This document shows, piece after piece, positions 26,169 through 35,116 of a stretch of DNA of 64,000 nt. Where the stretch lies: NCBI RefSeq assembly GCF_004339525.1, contig NZ_SMGE01000001.1, positions 6,138,001-6,202,000 on the forward strand, written 5' to 3'. Position 1 is the stretch's first letter, and each line of letters opens with the position of its first letter. The notes under the pieces were generated by a model. That model was not told the origin of the DNA. It searched no databases and saw only the letters and a program-made list of their open reading frames with translations. This stretch comes from Flavobacterium sp. 90 (GTDB taxonomy: Bacteria; Bacteroidota; Bacteroidia; Flavobacteriales; Flavobacteriaceae). The position numbers and the translations under genes were made by a program.

Positions 26169-27275
26169 ATGAGTACAAACAACCTGTTTTCGCCATTTAA
26201 CTTAAAAACGTTAAATCTTAAAAACCGAATCGTAATGGCGCCAATGACGCGCTCATTTTCTCCAAACGGAGTTCCAACTGACGAAGTAGCTTCTTACTAC
26301 CAAAAAAGAGCCGAAGGTCAAGTTGGTTTAATATTATCTGAAGGAACAGTTATCGACAGACCTTCATCTTCAAATGATGCAAATGTACCTCACTTTTATG
26401 GAGACGAATCTCTAAAAGGGTGGAAAAAAGTTATAGAGGAAGTTCACGCTGCCGGAGGTTCAATGGGACCACAAATCTGGCATATGGGAATCATGGATAA
26501 TCACCATTCAGGTTGGGTTCCGCCAGTTCCTTTTGAAGGACCGTCAGGATTAAACCGTCCTGATTTCAGCAATGGTAATATCATGACTGAAAAAGATATT
26601 GAAGATACTATTATTGCTTTTGGAAAAGCTGCCGCTGATGCTAAAAGATTAGGTTTTGACACGATCGAAATTCACGGAGCACACGGTTATTTAATTGACC
26701 AATTCTTTAGAGCCGAAACTAATTTACGTACTGATATCTATGGCGGAAAAACACTTCCGGAACGTAATCGTTTTGCAATTGAAGTCGTAAAAGAAGTGAG
26801 AAAACAAGTAGGTAACGATTTTGCTGTTATCATGCGTTTCTCTCAATTTAAACCTTCTGACTACAATTATAAATTAGCTAAAAATCCACAGGAATTAGAA
26901 GCTTGGCTTACGCCTCTTGTTGATGCCGGAGTTGATATTGTACATGCTTCTCAACGCAGATTCTGGGAACCTGAATTTGAAGGTTCTGATTTGAATTTTG
27001 CTGGTTGGGCTAAAAAAGTAACCGGAGCTCCAACTATTACAGTAGGTTCTGTTGGACTTTCAGGAGATTTCTTTGGTGCTTTTGCCGGAGAAAGTTCTGA
27101 GCCAACTTCATTAGAAGAATTAAACAGACGTTTCGACAGAGGTGACTTTGATTTAGTTGCCGTTGGAAGACCTCTTTTATCTGATCCTAATTGGGTTGCA
27201 AAAATTGAAGCAGGAAAAACAGAAGACTTAAAAGGTTTTAGCAAAGAAGCTTTAGGTCAATTGGTTTTAGAATAA
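26169..27275 (+). CDS. NADH:flavin oxidoreductase, old yellow enzyme family
   Basis: A 368-residue FMN-dependent ene-reductase. Visible family elements: LKNRIVMAPMTRSF (FMN site, N-terminus), GPQIWHMG, IEIHGAHGYLIDQFF (the His pair that holds the substrate carbonyl is the usual place), RTDIYGGKTLPERNRF, and VAVGRPLLSDPNWV at the FMN phosphate. It reduces the C=C bond of alpha,beta-unsaturated carbonyls or nitro compounds. It forms an operon with the ArsR regulator 6 bp upstream, an arrangement that fits inducible detoxification. Confidence 0.95.
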   Translation: MSTNNLFSPFNLKTLNLKNRIVMAPMTRSFSPNGVPTDEVASYYQKRAEGQVGLILSEGTVIDRPSSSNDANVPHFYGDESLKGWKKVIEEVHAAGGSMGPQIWHMGIMDNHHSGWVPPVPFEGPSGLNRPDFSNGNIMTEKDIEDTIIAFGKAAADAKRLGFDTIEIHGAHGYLIDQFFRAETNLRTDIYGGKTLPERNRFAIEVVKEVRKQVGNDFAVIMRFSQFKPSDYNYKLAKNPQELEAWLTPLVDAGVDIVHASQRRFWEPEFEGSDLNFAGWAKKVTGAPTITVGSVGLSGDFFGAFAGESSEPTSLEELNRRFDRGDFDLVAVGRPLLSDPNWVAKIEAGKTEDLKGFSKEALGQLVLE

Positions 27276-27848
27276 GTTTTTTTTAAAGGCTCAAAGTTGC
27301 AGAGGCTCAGAGGGACAAAGTTTTCCCTTTGAGCCTTTTGTTTTTTGGTGTCTAATATTGCCCACGGATTGTACGGGTTTTACGGATTTTCGCTGATTTT
27401 TTTAATCCTTTTAATCCTTTATAATCTGTGGCAAAAAAAAGATGCACTGCTGTGCATCTCTACGTGAAAATTGGAATAAATACAAAGGGATGAAACGCTA
27501 CGTTTTCATCCCTTTTTTTGTCTTTGCGTTGCTTTACATTTTATCGTCATTTTTTCTCCGTAGAGGCGCACAGCAGTGCGTCTACTCAATGGACATACAC
27601 AAATATGGGTTAAAAAATCATTTTAATCTTTATTAATCTGTGGCAAAAAAAAGATGCACTGCTGTGCATCTCTACATTTAAGATTGGGATAAAATAAAAA
27701 GGGACAAAACTTTAAAAGTTTCATCCCTTTTTTGAATATCTATAACTAACAAAATTTAGAGATTCAATATCTTAAAGAAGGTTCATAGACTTAGAGGTTC
27801 AAAGAGACAAAGTTTTTGCCTTTGAACCTTTGAACCTCTGTCCCTTTG
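27276..27848. repeat. 573-bp spacer built from a duplicated 110-bp module
   Basis: Module copies at about 27412-27520 and 27624-27734. Each reads TTAATCTGTGGC, an A run, GATGCACTGCTGTGCATC plus TCTAC, then a terminator-like hairpin ending CATCCCTTTTTT. Between them lies an inverted relative, GTAGAGGCGCACAGCAGTGCGTCTAC (27561-27586). Flanks are CAAAG/CCTTTG simple repeats that form a hairpin before the acyltransferase stop. The open frame at 27442-27636 is repeat sequence, not a gene. Confidence 0.82.
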
Positions 27849-28988
27849 CTACTTAACTAATTTTCTTTTTTGAAATTTATTCTGAAGCCAATTGCGTACA
27901 GGTTCATCGTAGAATTTCAAGCACAAATAAGCGATTACAACACTGGAAACAAAAACTCCGATTCCGACAACGTAACCGTCTTTTAGAGGGATTTTGTTTT
28001 CGAATACCCACGCTGTGTACCAATAAATCAGTGGATAGTGTATAATGTAAATTGGATATGAGATATCTCCTAAAGCTTTGCATATTTTTAGCGAAAGCGG
28101 ATTTTTTATCTCTCCTCCTGCTCCAATTGCAACAATTAAAGGAAATAAAAGAATAATAACAAAAGATTCATACAAACCATTCATCCATAAACTGTTTTCG
28201 TCTCCAATTCTCGGAATACTGAATATCACGATAATCATAATGCTACAAATCCAGAAAGCACCTTTTAAGTGAATTAATTTTCCTAAACGTGAAAGTAAGA
28301 TTCCAGCAAAGAATGGATATAATAAACGGGTAAAACCAACATTCATTTGCTCCAGATTTAATGACCAACCTCCAATTACGTCTCCTTTTGGTCCAAAAAC
28401 GGTATAATTAATCAGCATTCCGGCAAAGATTACAACAAATACTCCCAAAACTTTATTAGAGAATTTACGGAAGAATAATGCGTACAGAATATTAGCAATA
28501 TATTCAAAGAAAAGTGACCATGCCGGTCCATTTAACGGATGCATTTCGCCCCAACCTCTTATTTCTAATGAAGGCGGAATTGGCAATAATGTAAATCCAA
28601 TGACCATTGTTAAGATTACTTTCCAAACTTCCATTCCGGCAATCATTGGAAAAACAGTGTCTGAAGCCTGAAAATAATAGAATATGGCTCCAATGATCAT
28701 TCCCATAATTACCATGGGCTGTAAACGAATCAAACGTCGTTTGTAAAATTCCCATTGTCCCATTTTTCCCCAACGATCGTCATACGCATAAGCGACAACA
28801 AATCCTGATAACAGAAAAAAGAAATCAACGGCAAGATAACCGTGATTCATAATTTGTTTGAAACGGCTTCCTTCATTAAAAGTTTCTAAAATATGGAAAA
28901 TAACAACTAATAGAGCGGCTACTCCACGTAAGCCGTCCAGAATTTCATAATGTTTTTTTGGTTGAATGTCCACCGAAATTGAACTCAT
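27849..28988 (-). CDS. Acyltransferase family 3 membrane protein
   Basis: A 379-residue integral membrane O-acyltransferase (Acyl_transf_3). About ten hydrophobic helices. The family start is clear: YEILDGLRGVAALLVVIFHILE, where the catalytic His is in VVIFH, followed by GYLAVDFFFLLSGFVVAY and KRRLIRLQPMVIMG. Such enzymes acetylate or acylate sugars of envelope polysaccharides or export small acyl groups. No extra SGNH domain. It follows the DUF1349 gene after 161 bp and lies among glycosidase genes, suggesting carbohydrate acylation (inference). Confidence 0.93.
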   Translation of the reverse strand: MSSISVDIQPKKHYEILDGLRGVAALLVVIFHILETFNEGSRFKQIMNHGYLAVDFFFLLSGFVVAYAYDDRWGKMGQWEFYKRRLIRLQPMVIMGMIIGAIFYYFQASDTVFPMIAGMEVWKVILTMVIGFTLLPIPPSLEIRGWGEMHPLNGPAWSLFFEYIANILYALFFRKFSNKVLGVFVVIFAGMLINYTVFGPKGDVIGGWSLNLEQMNVGFTRLLYPFFAGILLSRLGKLIHLKGAFWICSIMIIVIFSIPRIGDENSLWMNGLYESFVIILLFPLIVAIGAGGEIKNPLSLKICKALGDISYPIYIIHYPLIYWYTAWVFENKIPLKDGYVVGIGVFVSSVVIAYLCLKFYDEPVRNWLQNKFQKRKLVK

Positions 28989-29149
28989 AAAAATATTTTT
29001 TTTGTGGTTAAATAGTTAGTTTGTTTTTTGTTGTTTGTGAAATGTAAAATGTGAAACTCAAAATCTAATTATTGATTTCTTTCCAACTCCCAATATACAT
29101 CTTTTTTACTTTTTTCTTACATTTCACTTTTTACAATTTACAATTTTTG

Positions 29150-29797
29150 CTACTGATGATTTTTAAGCCACTCTAATCGGCGTTGATCCGGTAAATGTGT
29201 TACTTTGAAATTTTCAAATTTAGCTTCAAAACCTTTTCCGTCTGGAGATGCTGCCATTAAACCTACCATAACCGGCGTATTGTCTTGTAATGGCGCGTTT
29301 CTGGTTAGAATATAATTTTTGTCATCATACGAAAAGAAAACTTCAACAGCATCTAATCTTCTTACGACTTTTATCCATACAAATGGCGGTGCTTTTTCTA
29401 AAGTTGTAACACTCCAATCGCTTTTATCGTGCGTTACAACAGTGCTGATATTAAATTTTCCATCTACAAATTCAACTCCGGTTTTAATGTAATTTTTCTC
29501 GTCAATACGAAGCATTAATCCCATTTGGTCAAAACGTGCGATATAATTACCGGTTAATTTTACTTTGGCTTCAAATTCTCCACCATAAGTTGCGTAGTAA
29601 AATGGTGCATCGTCAACCGTAAATCCGTAATGCGAAATACGCCAATAATCACTATTTGCAGTAACATTCATAATCAAAGCATTGTTTTTAATATCCCATT
29701 TTTCAGGCTCATTAAACCATTGCATTTTATTTAAGGTCTGCGCCGAAAGGTTTTGCGCTAAAAATAAAACCAAAGCACTAAGTACAATTTTTTTCAT
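29150..29797 (-). CDS. Exported DUF1349 protein (concanavalin-like fold)
   Basis: A 215-residue secreted protein. Signal peptide ends at NLSAQ (residue 19). The body is a DUF1349 jelly-roll: ANSDYWRISHYGFTVDDAPF, QMGLMLRIDEKNYIKTGVEF, FVWIKVVRRLDAVEVFFSYD and MVGLMAASPDGKGFEAKFENF. DUF1349 proteins are thought to bind carbohydrate or act beside glycosidases, but no activity can be assigned. It lies between acyltransferase and GH3 genes. Confidence 0.9.
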   Translation of the reverse strand: MKKIVLSALVLFLAQNLSAQTLNKMQWFNEPEKWDIKNNALIMNVTANSDYWRISHYGFTVDDAPFYYATYGGEFEAKVKLTGNYIARFDQMGLMLRIDEKNYIKTGVEFVDGKFNISTVVTHDKSDWSVTTLEKAPPFVWIKVVRRLDAVEVFFSYDDKNYILTRNAPLQDNTPVMVGLMAASPDGKGFEAKFENFKVTHLPDQRRLEWLKNHQ

Positions 29798-30137
29798 ATC
29801 TAATTTTTTGTTTTTGAACCATTAAGATATTAAGTTAATTAAGCTTATCCTTATGGCAATTTTTTTTAAGTTTAATTAAGCATAGATCAATTTTCGTTTT
29901 TTTTACCATTAAGATATTAAGTTAATTAAGCTTTACGCATAATATCTTGGTGTTTTTTTTTAAAGTTTAATTAAGCACAATGCTTAACTTTCTTAATAAT
30001 AAAACCAATTTTAAGTCTAGTAAACACAAAGCCTTAATTAACTTAATATCTTAATGGTGAAAAAATTTCTAAAAATAAAGCTGCAACCTTTTACAATTGC
30101 AGCTCTACAAACCAACCAATTTTAGAAATAATAAAAT
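29798..30137. other. 340-bp spacer with three copies of a TTAAGATATTAAGTTAATTAAG repeat
   Basis: Two direct copies start at about 29821 and 29904 (ACCATTAAGATATTAAGTTA then ATTAAGC). A reverse copy lies at about 30028-30057 (GCCTTAATTAACTTAATATC then TTAATGGT). The reverse copy can pair with either direct copy. No gene seen. Confidence 0.75.
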
Positions 30138-32354
30138 CTATTTAAGTGAGAAACCCACTTTAGATTTTATGTCGGTAGACGATGCGCCAATAATTGCTTC
30201 AAAGTCTCCAGGTTCAGCAACCCAGTCGTGTTTTTTATCGTCAAAAAAGCTTAAAGCAGTTTTGTCAATTGTAAAAGTTATTGTTTTTTCTTCTCCCGCT
30301 TTAAGCGAAATTTTCTCAAAACCTTTTAATTCTTTTATAGGTCGTGGCAAAGAAGATTTTAAATCGCTTATGTAAAGCTGAGCAACCTCAGAACCTTCAC
30401 GTTTTCCAGTGTTTTTAACTTTAACAGAGAATGTAATCTGATCTCCCGCTGACATTTGTTTTTTATCTGCCGTTACTTTTCCGTATTCAAAAGTAGTATA
30501 GCTTAAACCGTGTCCAAAAGAGAATAATGGTTTTGCTTTTTGTTTGTCTGCCCAACGGTATCCAACAAAAATACTTTCTTTGTATGTTACCTCATCTCCA
30601 CCAGGAAAATCTCCTAATGCATGCGCTCCGTTATCTGATAATTTTACAGGAAAAGTAAATGATAATTTCCCGGAAGGGTTAACATCTCCAACCAAAACGG
30701 CGGCCAAAGCATTTCCTGCTTCTGTACCTAAAAACCAACCTTGTACAATTCCCGGAACTTCCTTAACCCACGGCATCGCCACAGCATTTCCTGAGATATT
30801 TACAAAAACGATGTTTTTATTTACTTTAGTCAATTCATTAATCAACTGATCCTGCCCGTATGAAAGTCCTAATTGTTCACGGTCAAATCCTTCAGCATCT
30901 TGTTTGTCGCTTTTGTTTGTTCCTCCAATAAAAAGAACAATATCTGCATCTTTAGCCACTTTTATAGCTTCTACAGTTAATTCAGCAGGAGAACGTTTAT
31001 CTTCTAAACTTACTTTTGCCACTACTCCATTATAGTTACTTGTTGGATCTCCAACATAACCACGAGCGTAAACGATTTCAGCTTGGTTTCCAATTCTTTT
31101 CTTTAATCCTTCAAGCGGAGTGATTTCGTATCTTGCTTTAAGCGAAGAACTTCCTCCACCAACAGTCATCATTTTAATAGCATTCTCTCCAATAACTGCA
31201 ATTTTCTTAGTTTTAGAAAGATCAATTGGTAAAATATTGTTTTTGTTTTGAAGCAATACAATTCCTTCTTCAGCAATTTTTAAACCTGCCTGAGCATGTT
31301 CTGCAGTTCCAAAAGATCCAAAAGGTCTATTTCTGTCCATTGTAGTTAAGAAAGATAAACGTAAAATACGACGTACTTTTTCGTCTAATTCTTTAGTTCC
31401 AATTTCACCTTTAGCAATCATAGTCGAATATGGTTTTGCTAAATAATAGTTGTCATAAGCATTGCTTGTTCCCCAGGAAAGTCCGTTTGTCCAAGAACCA
31501 AATTCCATGTCCAAACCATTATGAATCGCTTGTTTTGTATCATGAACTCCTCCCCAATCTGAAACTACAACACCTTTGAAGCCCCATTCTCCGCGAAGAA
31601 TATCATTCAATAAATACTCATTATGGCAACAATGTTGTCCTTTATATCTGTTGTATGCTCCCATAATTGCCCAAGCATCACCTTCTTGCACGGCAGCTTT
31701 AAAAGCAGGTAAATAAATCTCGTACAAAGCACGATCATCAACAATTACGTTTACTGAGTTACGACCAGTTTCCTGATTGTTTAAAGCGAAATGTTTTACA
31801 CAAGCTGCAACTCCATTTGATTGTACTCCTTTAATATAAGGAACGACCATTTTTGAAGTTAGGAAAGGATCCTCTCCCATATATTCGAAGTTACGACCGT
31901 TTAATGGGCTTCTGTAGATGTTAACTCCAGGTCCTAACAATACATTTTTATTACGATATCTGGCTTCTTCTCCAATTGATTTTCCGTATAAAGAAGATAA
32001 TTCTTTATTCCATGTTGCAGAAAGTGCTGTTAAAGCCGGAAATGCAATACAAGAATCATTTGTCCAACCAGCCTGATCCCATTCATCCCATTTAACTTCA
32101 GTACGAATTCCGTGTGGACCATCAGTCATCCAGTTTTCAGGAATTCCCAAACGCGGTACACCAGGTGAACTAAATTTTGACTGCGCATGAATCATCGCGA
32201 TTTTTTCATCGGTTGTCATTTTAGAAAGCGCATCTTCTACACGTTCATTAATTGACTTTTTATCATCTAGATAAACCGGAACTTTATTCTGTGCATTTAC
32301 ACCGAAAGAGCCTAGCAAAAGTAAAACAACAATTGTTTTAACGTTTTTAAACAT
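30138..32354 (-). CDS. Exported GH3 beta-glucosidase (BglX type)
   Basis: A 738-residue secreted beta-glucosidase. Signal peptide to GVNAQ (residue 22). GH3 N-terminal barrel with ENWMTDGPHGIR, KHFALNNQETGRN and the nucleophile in VVSDWGGVHD (D266). The (alpha/beta)6 sandwich domain follows with VGGGSSSLKA, VNISGNAVAMPW, and the fibronectin-III-like domain at the end (KVKNTGKREGSEVAQLYI). Length and order match periplasmic BglX. It removes terminal beta-glucose or xylose residues. A DUF6377 regulator gene lies 206 bp upstream in the same direction and probably controls it. Confidence 0.95.
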   Translation of the reverse strand: MFKNVKTIVVLLLLGSFGVNAQNKVPVYLDDKKSINERVEDALSKMTTDEKIAMIHAQSKFSSPGVPRLGIPENWMTDGPHGIRTEVKWDEWDQAGWTNDSCIAFPALTALSATWNKELSSLYGKSIGEEARYRNKNVLLGPGVNIYRSPLNGRNFEYMGEDPFLTSKMVVPYIKGVQSNGVAACVKHFALNNQETGRNSVNVIVDDRALYEIYLPAFKAAVQEGDAWAIMGAYNRYKGQHCCHNEYLLNDILRGEWGFKGVVVSDWGGVHDTKQAIHNGLDMEFGSWTNGLSWGTSNAYDNYYLAKPYSTMIAKGEIGTKELDEKVRRILRLSFLTTMDRNRPFGSFGTAEHAQAGLKIAEEGIVLLQNKNNILPIDLSKTKKIAVIGENAIKMMTVGGGSSSLKARYEITPLEGLKKRIGNQAEIVYARGYVGDPTSNYNGVVAKVSLEDKRSPAELTVEAIKVAKDADIVLFIGGTNKSDKQDAEGFDREQLGLSYGQDQLINELTKVNKNIVFVNISGNAVAMPWVKEVPGIVQGWFLGTEAGNALAAVLVGDVNPSGKLSFTFPVKLSDNGAHALGDFPGGDEVTYKESIFVGYRWADKQKAKPLFSFGHGLSYTTFEYGKVTADKKQMSAGDQITFSVKVKNTGKREGSEVAQLYISDLKSSLPRPIKELKGFEKISLKAGEEKTITFTIDKTALSFFDDKKHDWVAEPGDFEAIIGASSTDIKSKVGFSLK

Positions 32355-32560
32355 AACTATTAATTTATTAAAGCATTTAATTATTAGTAAAGGTTGCTGT
32401 TCTCGTAAACACCTTTAATAATATTGTAAAGCTAAAACGTTATAGTTCGTGTTGAATTTTTAAACGAAAAAAAGTAGTGAAATAAAAAATCAAAACATTT
32501 ATTATCAATTACTTAACAAAAAATAATAGACAAAAAAAGTAGTGGTTTTAAAAAAAATAA

Positions 32561-34204
32561 TTAGATTTTTAAGGTAATTAAGCCAATTTTCATGACCATT
32601 TCTTCGAAATCATTTCGGGAAACTGCGGCTTTATTTCTTGCTCTTGTGCGATAATTGTAAATTGTGCTTAAAGAGTATCTCAAAAATGCCGCAATTTTGA
32701 CACTGTCTGTAATTCCAAGTCGGATTAAAGCAAAAATACGAAGCTCTGTATTTAGCAATTCTCCTTGTTTTAAAACAATCTGCTCTTCAGTAATTAGTAA
32801 AGCATTGAAATCTTTTACGAAAGTTGGATATAAATTCAGGAAGATAATATCGAAATTCTTGTACAATTCCTCCAGTTCATTATCAACCAAAGTTGTTGAT
32901 TTTAAAATTTTATAAATCTCATCAAACTGTTTTGCCGTAGCTTTCTTGTTTAATATGATGCGATAATTTTCCAGTTTATTGATATAAGTCGAACACAGAT
33001 TAAAGAAATGCGCAATATACTCTTCTTTAATATGATTCGATTCTGATAATTGCGCGTTACGTTCCTGCAACTGATTATTAGTTTGGGTAATATCCTGATT
33101 TAATTCGGCCAGTTTTTGACTTGTAATAAAAAGCTCTCCACGAATTCGGGACACTTTTTTCATTTGTTTGTAAACATAAATAATCGCCACAATCAAAAAT
33201 GCCGTTAGAATACTAATGCACAAAAGATACATTTGCAATTGCATTTTTCTTTTGGCTTCTCTTTCTAAATAAGCGGTATTTATAATCGAATAAACTTCAG
33301 ACATTTGCAGCGTTCGAAACTGTACATTACAAAACAAAGCATCGGCAATAGCAGATTGTGTTAGTTTGTAAGCCATATCTACATCGCCAATTTCGTAGAA
33401 AACAAGCGCCAATTCCTGCAAAGATGCATTGTCTTTTATCGCATGTTTAATATCTGAAAGTGCCGAAAGTGCGTAGTATTTCTTTCTTAATTCTAACTGA
33501 TGTGTAGATTCATAAATACTTCCCAAAAGATATCCAATCATTGCATATTGTGTATCGTCCTGATTTGCGGTTTCTAATAAACGCATCAATTTTTTCTGGG
33601 CAATACCAAATTGCAGATGATGAATATGACGTTGAATCACATTGATTTTATATTTCAGCGTTTGAGGGTTTAAAACCGTCAATAAAGAATCACGATACAT
33701 CGCAATTTGTTTGATGTATTTTATGTCGTAACTATTGGCAACATAATGCTCATAAAATTCCCGATACGATTCATAATATTCCGGAAGCACTTTTTTTGAC
33801 AATTGCTTTTTATTGATCGATTTCAGAATAGCTTCTGATTCCCGATATTTTCCTGACGAAGAATAAAGTGTGGCTAATTCCAGATTTGCAAGATCTTCCA
33901 GCTCTTTATTTTGAAGTTCATTGGCCAATTTCAGATTTTTCTTGACGTAATGAATAGCGGAATCTGAATTGAATTTTAAATACTCTGTATATAAAGTCTT
34001 ATTGTAGTTGTATTCCTGTTCTTTGGTTAAATTATCAGATTTGATTTTCTTGAAGTTCAAAATACGCTCTTCTTTTAACTGAACATAACGTTCCTTGTTT
34101 TTTAAAGCATTGTTTAACTGTGCTAAAATAGCATCTGTACTATCCAATGAATAAACAGGCAGATTGACAAGAACGATTAACAGAAATAGAAAATATTTTT
34201 TCAA
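32561..34204 (-). CDS. DUF6377-type membrane-spanning transcriptional regulator
   Basis: A 547-residue protein: signal peptide (ends about YS, residue 19), a TPR-like helical region to about 320, one membrane helix at about 328-347 (LCISILTAFLIVAIIYVY), a coiled coil (QKLAELNQDITQTNNQLQER), and a C-terminal helix-turn-helix (LRIFALIRLGITDSVKIAAF then LRYSLSTIYNYRTRARNKA). This is the plan of the Bacteroidota family with DUF6377, commonly next to glycan-use genes. The sensor would lie in the periplasm and the DNA-binding tail in the cytoplasm. Its neighbour is the GH3 gene. Confidence 0.88.
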   Translation of the reverse strand: MKKYFLFLLIVLVNLPVYSLDSTDAILAQLNNALKNKERYVQLKEERILNFKKIKSDNLTKEQEYNYNKTLYTEYLKFNSDSAIHYVKKNLKLANELQNKELEDLANLELATLYSSSGKYRESEAILKSINKKQLSKKVLPEYYESYREFYEHYVANSYDIKYIKQIAMYRDSLLTVLNPQTLKYKINVIQRHIHHLQFGIAQKKLMRLLETANQDDTQYAMIGYLLGSIYESTHQLELRKKYYALSALSDIKHAIKDNASLQELALVFYEIGDVDMAYKLTQSAIADALFCNVQFRTLQMSEVYSIINTAYLEREAKRKMQLQMYLLCISILTAFLIVAIIYVYKQMKKVSRIRGELFITSQKLAELNQDITQTNNQLQERNAQLSESNHIKEEYIAHFFNLCSTYINKLENYRIILNKKATAKQFDEIYKILKSTTLVDNELEELYKNFDIIFLNLYPTFVKDFNALLITEEQIVLKQGELLNTELRIFALIRLGITDSVKIAAFLRYSLSTIYNYRTRARNKAAVSRNDFEEMVMKIGLITLKI

Positions 34205-34419
34205 GCTAAATAAAGATATTATGAGACTTACAAATATAATAAAGTCATGGTATAAAATTGAATTATTTATAAAGTCTGATCATTTTATAAGATATTAAAA
34301 AACATAACAAAATTTTGAAATATTAACCTTTATAAAAAAGCATTTTTCAGGCAATCGTGAGAATGTTTTTCTAAATTTGTTTAGACTATTCTTTTATCTA
34401 ATCTAAACAATAAACACTT

Positions 34420-34767
34420 ATGCCACACTTTGTTATTGATTGCTCTGAAAATGTTATCCGAATAAAATCTGCAGATGATATTATGCAGGAAGTTTATAAT
34501 TCGGCATTATCGACAGGTCTTTTTCCTGCTTCTGAAATCAAGGTTCGTATAAATCCCTTTGCTTATTATAATAATGCTAATTCCTTAGAAGATTTCATTC
34601 ATGTTTTCGCATACATTATGGAAGGTCGAAATACAGATCAAAAAGCAAATTTATCAAAAACGATTTTATCAAAATTAAATGCCATTATTCCCGAAGTTCC
34701 AATTATTTCGATTAATATTAGTGACTTTGAAAAAGCGAGTTATTTTAATAAAAATATGTTATTGTAA
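34420..34767 (+). CDS. 5-carboxymethyl-2-hydroxymuconate isomerase-like protein
   Basis: A 115-residue tautomerase-superfamily protein. The catalytic N-terminal Pro (MPHFVIDCSENV, Pro after Met removal) and the length match CHMI (HpaF type), a step of homoprotocatechuate breakdown. However, no other hpa genes are in the window, and isolated copies in flavobacteria may act on another keto-enol substrate. A -7 element TAAATTTG lies at 34372-34379. Monocistronic. Confidence 0.85.
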   Translation: MPHFVIDCSENVIRIKSADDIMQEVYNSALSTGLFPASEIKVRINPFAYYNNANSLEDFIHVFAYIMEGRNTDQKANLSKTILSKLNAIIPEVPIISINISDFEKASYFNKNMLL

Positions 34768-35116
34768 TAGTTTTGTTTATTTATGATATAAAAATAATTA
34801 TAGCATTAACGATTTTAGCATAACAAAATCTGCTATTTCACAATCTTGTCAATTTCGACGAAAGGAGAAATCACACAAGAAGCTCAACAAAGAGAATCGC
34901 CAATCTGTGTCGAGTTACGTGTGTGATTTCTCCTTTCGTCGAAATGACAAGATTGTCGATTATGATTGCGAAGGATGGATTAAAATCCATCCCTACAATA
35001 TAATTTGTTCCTATGGAACGTTCTTAAAAAATTCTTTCAAATCCCTTTAATCTGTGGCAAAAAAACATAACGTTTAAATGAATTTACATCACTTAAATAG
35101 TTTAAATTAAAAAAAA
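34768..35116. other. 349-bp repeat-rich spacer
   Basis: It contains one hairpin repeat (34848-34948), immediately followed by one copy of the ATGGATTAAAATCCAT / GTTCCtatGGAAC element (34974-35020) and an AATCTGTGGC word. No gene seen between these convergent genes. Confidence 0.8.
34848..34948. repeat. Hairpin repeat of the GTCATTTCG family, copy 4
   Basis: Left arm GTCAATTTCGACGAAAGGAG with ATCACAC; right arm GTGTGATTTCTCCTTTCGTC then GAAATGAC. Perfect pairing except for one extra base in the left arm. Confidence 0.88.

Noticed and set aside
27442..27636. Plus-strand open frame of 64 codons
   Set aside because: It lies wholly in duplicated repeat modules with terminator hairpins.
27849..34204. 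A complete polysaccharide utilisation locus
   Set aside because: No SusC or SusD homologue is encoded in the window, and the genes are separated by repeats and unrelated operons.
34420..34767. A homoprotocatechuate degradation operon around the CHMI-like gene
   Set aside because: No other hpa gene is present; neighbours are a regulator and an acyl-CoA dehydrogenase with separate signals.
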